Positions 42,660 to 44,353 of a stretch of DNA of 44,353 bases are shown here, one piece after another. Position 1 is the stretch's first letter. Each line of letters starts with the position of its first letter. A model generated the notes under the pieces. That model did not search any database. It saw only the letters and a program-made list of their open reading frames with translations, and was not told where the DNA came from. Both the position numbers and the translations under genes were made by a program. The stretch comes from Bacillota bacterium. Lineage in GTDB: Bacteria > Bacillota > Dethiobacteria > Dethiobacterales > Dethiobacteraceae. The DNA lies in NCBI GenBank assembly GCA_018725565.1, contig QLUR01000022.1, forward strand, positions 1 through 44,353, given 5' to 3'.

Positions 42660-43024
42660 CCGTAGCTGCTATCCCAAAATGTCCAGAGAATGTCCGTATC
42701 CCCAACCTGACGTCTATTCGGTCCCGGGGAACCCGCACTTCTGCCTCACCAAATCTTGACTTCACCGTCTTTGGATAATACCCATTCCTGCTGTTACCGG
42801 TGTTATCGCCAGCATTATCATTTTTTGAGTAACCGAGATGTGCATCAATTTCCGCTTCGAAAACTTGCTGCAATGTGTCTTTGAAAATGTCGCGCAACTT
42901 CACATGGACTTCCTCAACCGAGGTACACTCTTTGGCCAACTCGTGGATTAATTTTTGTCCTTTGTTTTGCATAAATGGTCAACTCCTTTGTGGTAGTATT
43001 TCCCATTTACACAAAATTATTTAC
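42660..43024 (-). mobile_element. Remnant of an IS256-family insertion sequence
   Basis: Holds the transposase start and one end of the element. On the minus strand the outer end reads GTAAATAATTTTGTGTAAAT (from 43024 inward), followed by a ribosome site and the transposase ATG at 42972. The body of the transposase is missing. The other border, near 42660-42700, carries the repeated words GGACATT (TCTCTGGACATTTTGGGAT). It separates the GGDEF-EAL gene from the nuclease gene. Confidence 0.6.
42700..42972 (-). pseudogene. Truncated IS256-family transposase (N-terminal piece)
   Basis: About 85 residues match the N terminus of IS256-type transposases: FKDTLQQVFEAEIDAHLGY, NSRNGYYPKTVKSRFGEAEVRVPRDR. 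The DDE catalytic core that should follow is absent; after VPRDR the frame runs into unrelated DNA and on into the antisense of the GGDEF-EAL gene. ATG 42972 with AAAGGAG upstream (minus strand) is the original start. Confidence 0.85.
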
Positions 43025-44045
43025 GGTTTCGGCGACTATCGTCCTTCTGTTTCCTGCCATCGCTTTTGCTCAGCCGATCACGGTGACTATGAACGGACAC
43101 CCCCTGGAAATGGAAGCGCCCCCAATCGTCCAGGGCGGAAGGACGCTCGTTCCTCTGCGTGCCATTTTCGAGACCTTGGGAGCAACAATCTGGTGGGATG
43201 CCAAGGCACAGACAATAACCGGCAGCAGAGGCGACAGGACAGTCATCCTGATCATTGGGAACCGGCAGGCCACGGTGAACGGCAACATCGTCCCCCTGGA
43301 CGTACCGCCTGCTGTCATCGGCGGCAGGACAATGGTGCCTGTCCGGTTCATCGCGGACGGCCTCGGCGCAAGGGCGACCTGGGACGCCCGACTGAGAACG
43401 GTATCTGTGACAACAGACGGGGCTATCCCCGCTGCGCCCGCACCCCCGGCTATCGCTGCCAGGCAGGCGGTTGTCACCGGAGTAACGGACGGCGGTACAA
43501 TCCGCGTTAACATCGGCGGACAATCCGAGTCAGTGCGGCTTATCGGCATCGACACGCCGGAAACGCGGCATCCGGAACGCGGCGTTGAACCGTTTGGCCC
43601 CGAAGCTGCCGCGTTCACAAAACAACTGGACGGCAGAACCGTCTGGCTGGGGCTTGACGTGCAGGAGCGCGATCGGTTCAGGCGGTTATTGGCCTACGTC
43701 TGGACGGATATGCCTGCAACAGTCAACAGGGATGCGATCAAAAGGCTCATGTTTAATGCCTGCTTGCTGTCCGAGGGGTTAGCCCAAGTAGCCACGTTCT
43801 CGCCGAATGTTCGTTATGTTGAGTATTTCACGGCACTGCAAAAAGAGGCTCAGGCCGCCGGCAGGGGCCTGTGGCGGACAACGGCTGATGCACCTGCCCA
43901 GCCAGGTACACTAAGGATAACCCACTTCACAGAAACCGTGGAACAGAGCGGTCGGGCGAGTGTAACCGTTCAGGGCAGACCGCATACGGAGTATTTTTAT
44001 TACGGTCACATACAAAACCGGGCCAAGCAGGGCCAGCGGCCTTGA
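42975..44045 (+). CDS. Secreted thermonuclease-like protein with copper amine oxidase-type N-terminal domain, altered at both ends
   Basis: 356 residues. Residues about 17-32 form a signal-peptide core (TVSATIVLLFPAIAFA). About 35-145 is the copper-amine-oxidase N-terminal/stalk domain (MNGHPLEMEAPPIVQGGRTLVPLRAIFETLGA, then GGRTMVPVRFIADGLGARATWDA). About 165-300 is a staphylococcal-nuclease fold with R-L-I-G-I-DTPE and QERDRFRRLLAYVW, the catalytic Arg/Asp/Glu region. The ATG and first ~16 codons lie inside the IS256 remnant and have no ribosome site, so the native start has probably been lost. Near the 3' end a T5 tract (43994-43998) shifts the frame, see the next entry. Expression of a normal protein is doubtful. 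Confidence 0.82.
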   Translation: MVNSFVVVFPIYTKLFTVSATIVLLFPAIAFAQPITVTMNGHPLEMEAPPIVQGGRTLVPLRAIFETLGATIWWDAKAQTITGSRGDRTVILIIGNRQATVNGNIVPLDVPPAVIGGRTMVPVRFIADGLGARATWDARLRTVSVTTDGAIPAAPAPPAIAARQAVVTGVTDGGTIRVNIGGQSESVRLIGIDTPETRHPERGVEPFGPEAAAFTKQLDGRTVWLGLDVQERDRFRRLLAYVWTDMPATVNRDAIKRLMFNACLLSEGLAQVATFSPNVRYVEYFTALQKEAQAAGRGLWRTTADAPAQPGTLRITHFTETVEQSGRASVTVQGRPHTEYFYYGHIQNRAKQGQRP

Positions 44046-44178
44046 GCCTAAAAATTCCGGCGCTGACGGCAGGGTTCAGTGGTCGTGGACCGTGGGCAGA
44101 CTGACGCCCCCCGGTTCATGGCCGATTGACATACGCGGCGGCGGCGAAAGTGTCCGGGTTCACTTCACGGTGCGGTAG
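43999..44178 (+). pseudogene. Frameshifted C-terminal part of the nuclease gene
   Basis: In the frame one base away the text reads ITVTYKTGPSRASGLEPKNSG, then GRVQWSWTVGRLTPPGSWPI and ends VRVHFTVR at TAG 44176-44178. This is a beta-sandwich-like C-terminal domain that would follow naturally on VTVQGRPHTEY of the nuclease. One extra T in the run at 43994-43998 explains the shift, either a true mutation or a sequencing error. Confidence 0.65.
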
Positions 44179-44291
44179 GGGGCTGTTCTTTAAGAACAAC
44201 GCAAAGCCGCCGGCAAGGGCTGACAGTGGTTTTTGCGTTACTTGGATTGCCAAAAGTGACTTTAAATGCGCAAACATGAGTATTCCTGCGG

Positions 44292-44353
44292 CATCCGGCC
44301 AGCAATCCTGTGACATCCGGCCAGAGTTCTTGTCACATCCGGCCACAGTTCTT
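44292..44353. repeat. 22-bp tandem repeats, probable end of an insertion sequence
   Basis: CATCCGGCCA recurs at 44292, 44314 and 44336, exactly 22 bp apart, each followed by a related tail (CAATCCTGTGA, AGTTCTTGTCA, AGTTCTT). A degenerate fourth unit may precede at about 44270. Multiple direct repeats of about this size are typical of the ends of IS21-family elements; the element itself would lie to the right of the window. The remaining DNA from 44179 to 44291 shows no gene. Confidence 0.6.

Noticed and set aside
44116-44346. 76-codon minus-strand frame at the right edge
   Set aside because: It runs antisense through the nuclease tail and the 22-bp repeats, and has no ribosome site or motif.
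44292-44353. CRISPR array
   Set aside because: The 22-bp units have conserved halves but no unique spacers of 30 nt or more, and no cas genes are present.

Overview
The window looks like chromosomal DNA of an endospore-forming, anaerobic Clostridia-class Firmicute, most like the Peptococcaceae (Desulfotomaculum/Pelotomaculum relatives). Sporulation genes (ytfI, gerW/ytfJ, a dacB/dacF-type carboxypeptidase, spmA, spmB), strong AGGAGG ribosome sites, frequent GTG/TTG starts and 4-nt ATGA overlaps point to Firmicutes. Anaerobic B12 synthesis, siroheme-dependent heme synthesis and a selenocysteine system point to an anaerobe. The genus is inference.

Layout. (1) 1-8197: tightly packed anaerobic cobalamin operon cbiT-L-F-G-H-J-X-C-cobU-cbiB-cobD, running in from the left. 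(2) 8261-11191: a large unrecognised membrane protein with a signal peptide. (3) 11331-14796: sporulation genes, with a terminator after gerW. (4) 14813-19250: selA-selB-selD. selD is itself a selenoprotein gene: an in-frame TGA replaces the catalytic Cys codon and is followed at once by a SECIS-like hairpin, so a naive caller would cut off the first 30 codons. (5) 19343-21214: asnB. (6) 21258-26097: cytochrome c maturation, ccmA-B-C-(D)-E followed by resB-resC, a mix of System I and System II parts. CcmE is of the CxxxY type. (7) 26153-36305: hemA, precorrin-2 dehydrogenase, hemC, cobA-hemD, nirJ1, hemB, nirJ2, ahbA, ahbB and hemL, i.e. the siroheme route to heme b from glutamyl-tRNA. (8) 36352-37924: yifB/comM-type AAA+ gene, whose promoter carries a LexA-box-like palindrome between -35 and -10. 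(9) 37925-40000: AT-richer accessory stretch with decayed genes, a two-TM microprotein and a broken IS3-family element. (10) 40235-42658: a GGDEF-EAL-CBS-GGDEF protein preceded by four TTAACA-like hexamers in exact 11-bp register (PhoP-box-like). (11) 42660-44178: IS256-family remnant whose end now forms the 5' end of a secreted thermonuclease-like gene, which is also frameshifted near its 3' end. (12) The right edge holds 22-bp tandem repeats resembling an insertion-sequence end.

How it fits together: HemA, HemL, HemB, HemC and CobA-HemD supply precorrin-2. The Cbi enzymes take one branch to B12; the SirC-like dehydrogenase, AhbA/B, NirJ1 (AhbC) and NirJ2 (AhbD) take the other to heme. Heme is then handed to the adjacent Ccm/Res genes for c-type cytochromes. 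No rRNA, tRNA or CRISPR array was found.
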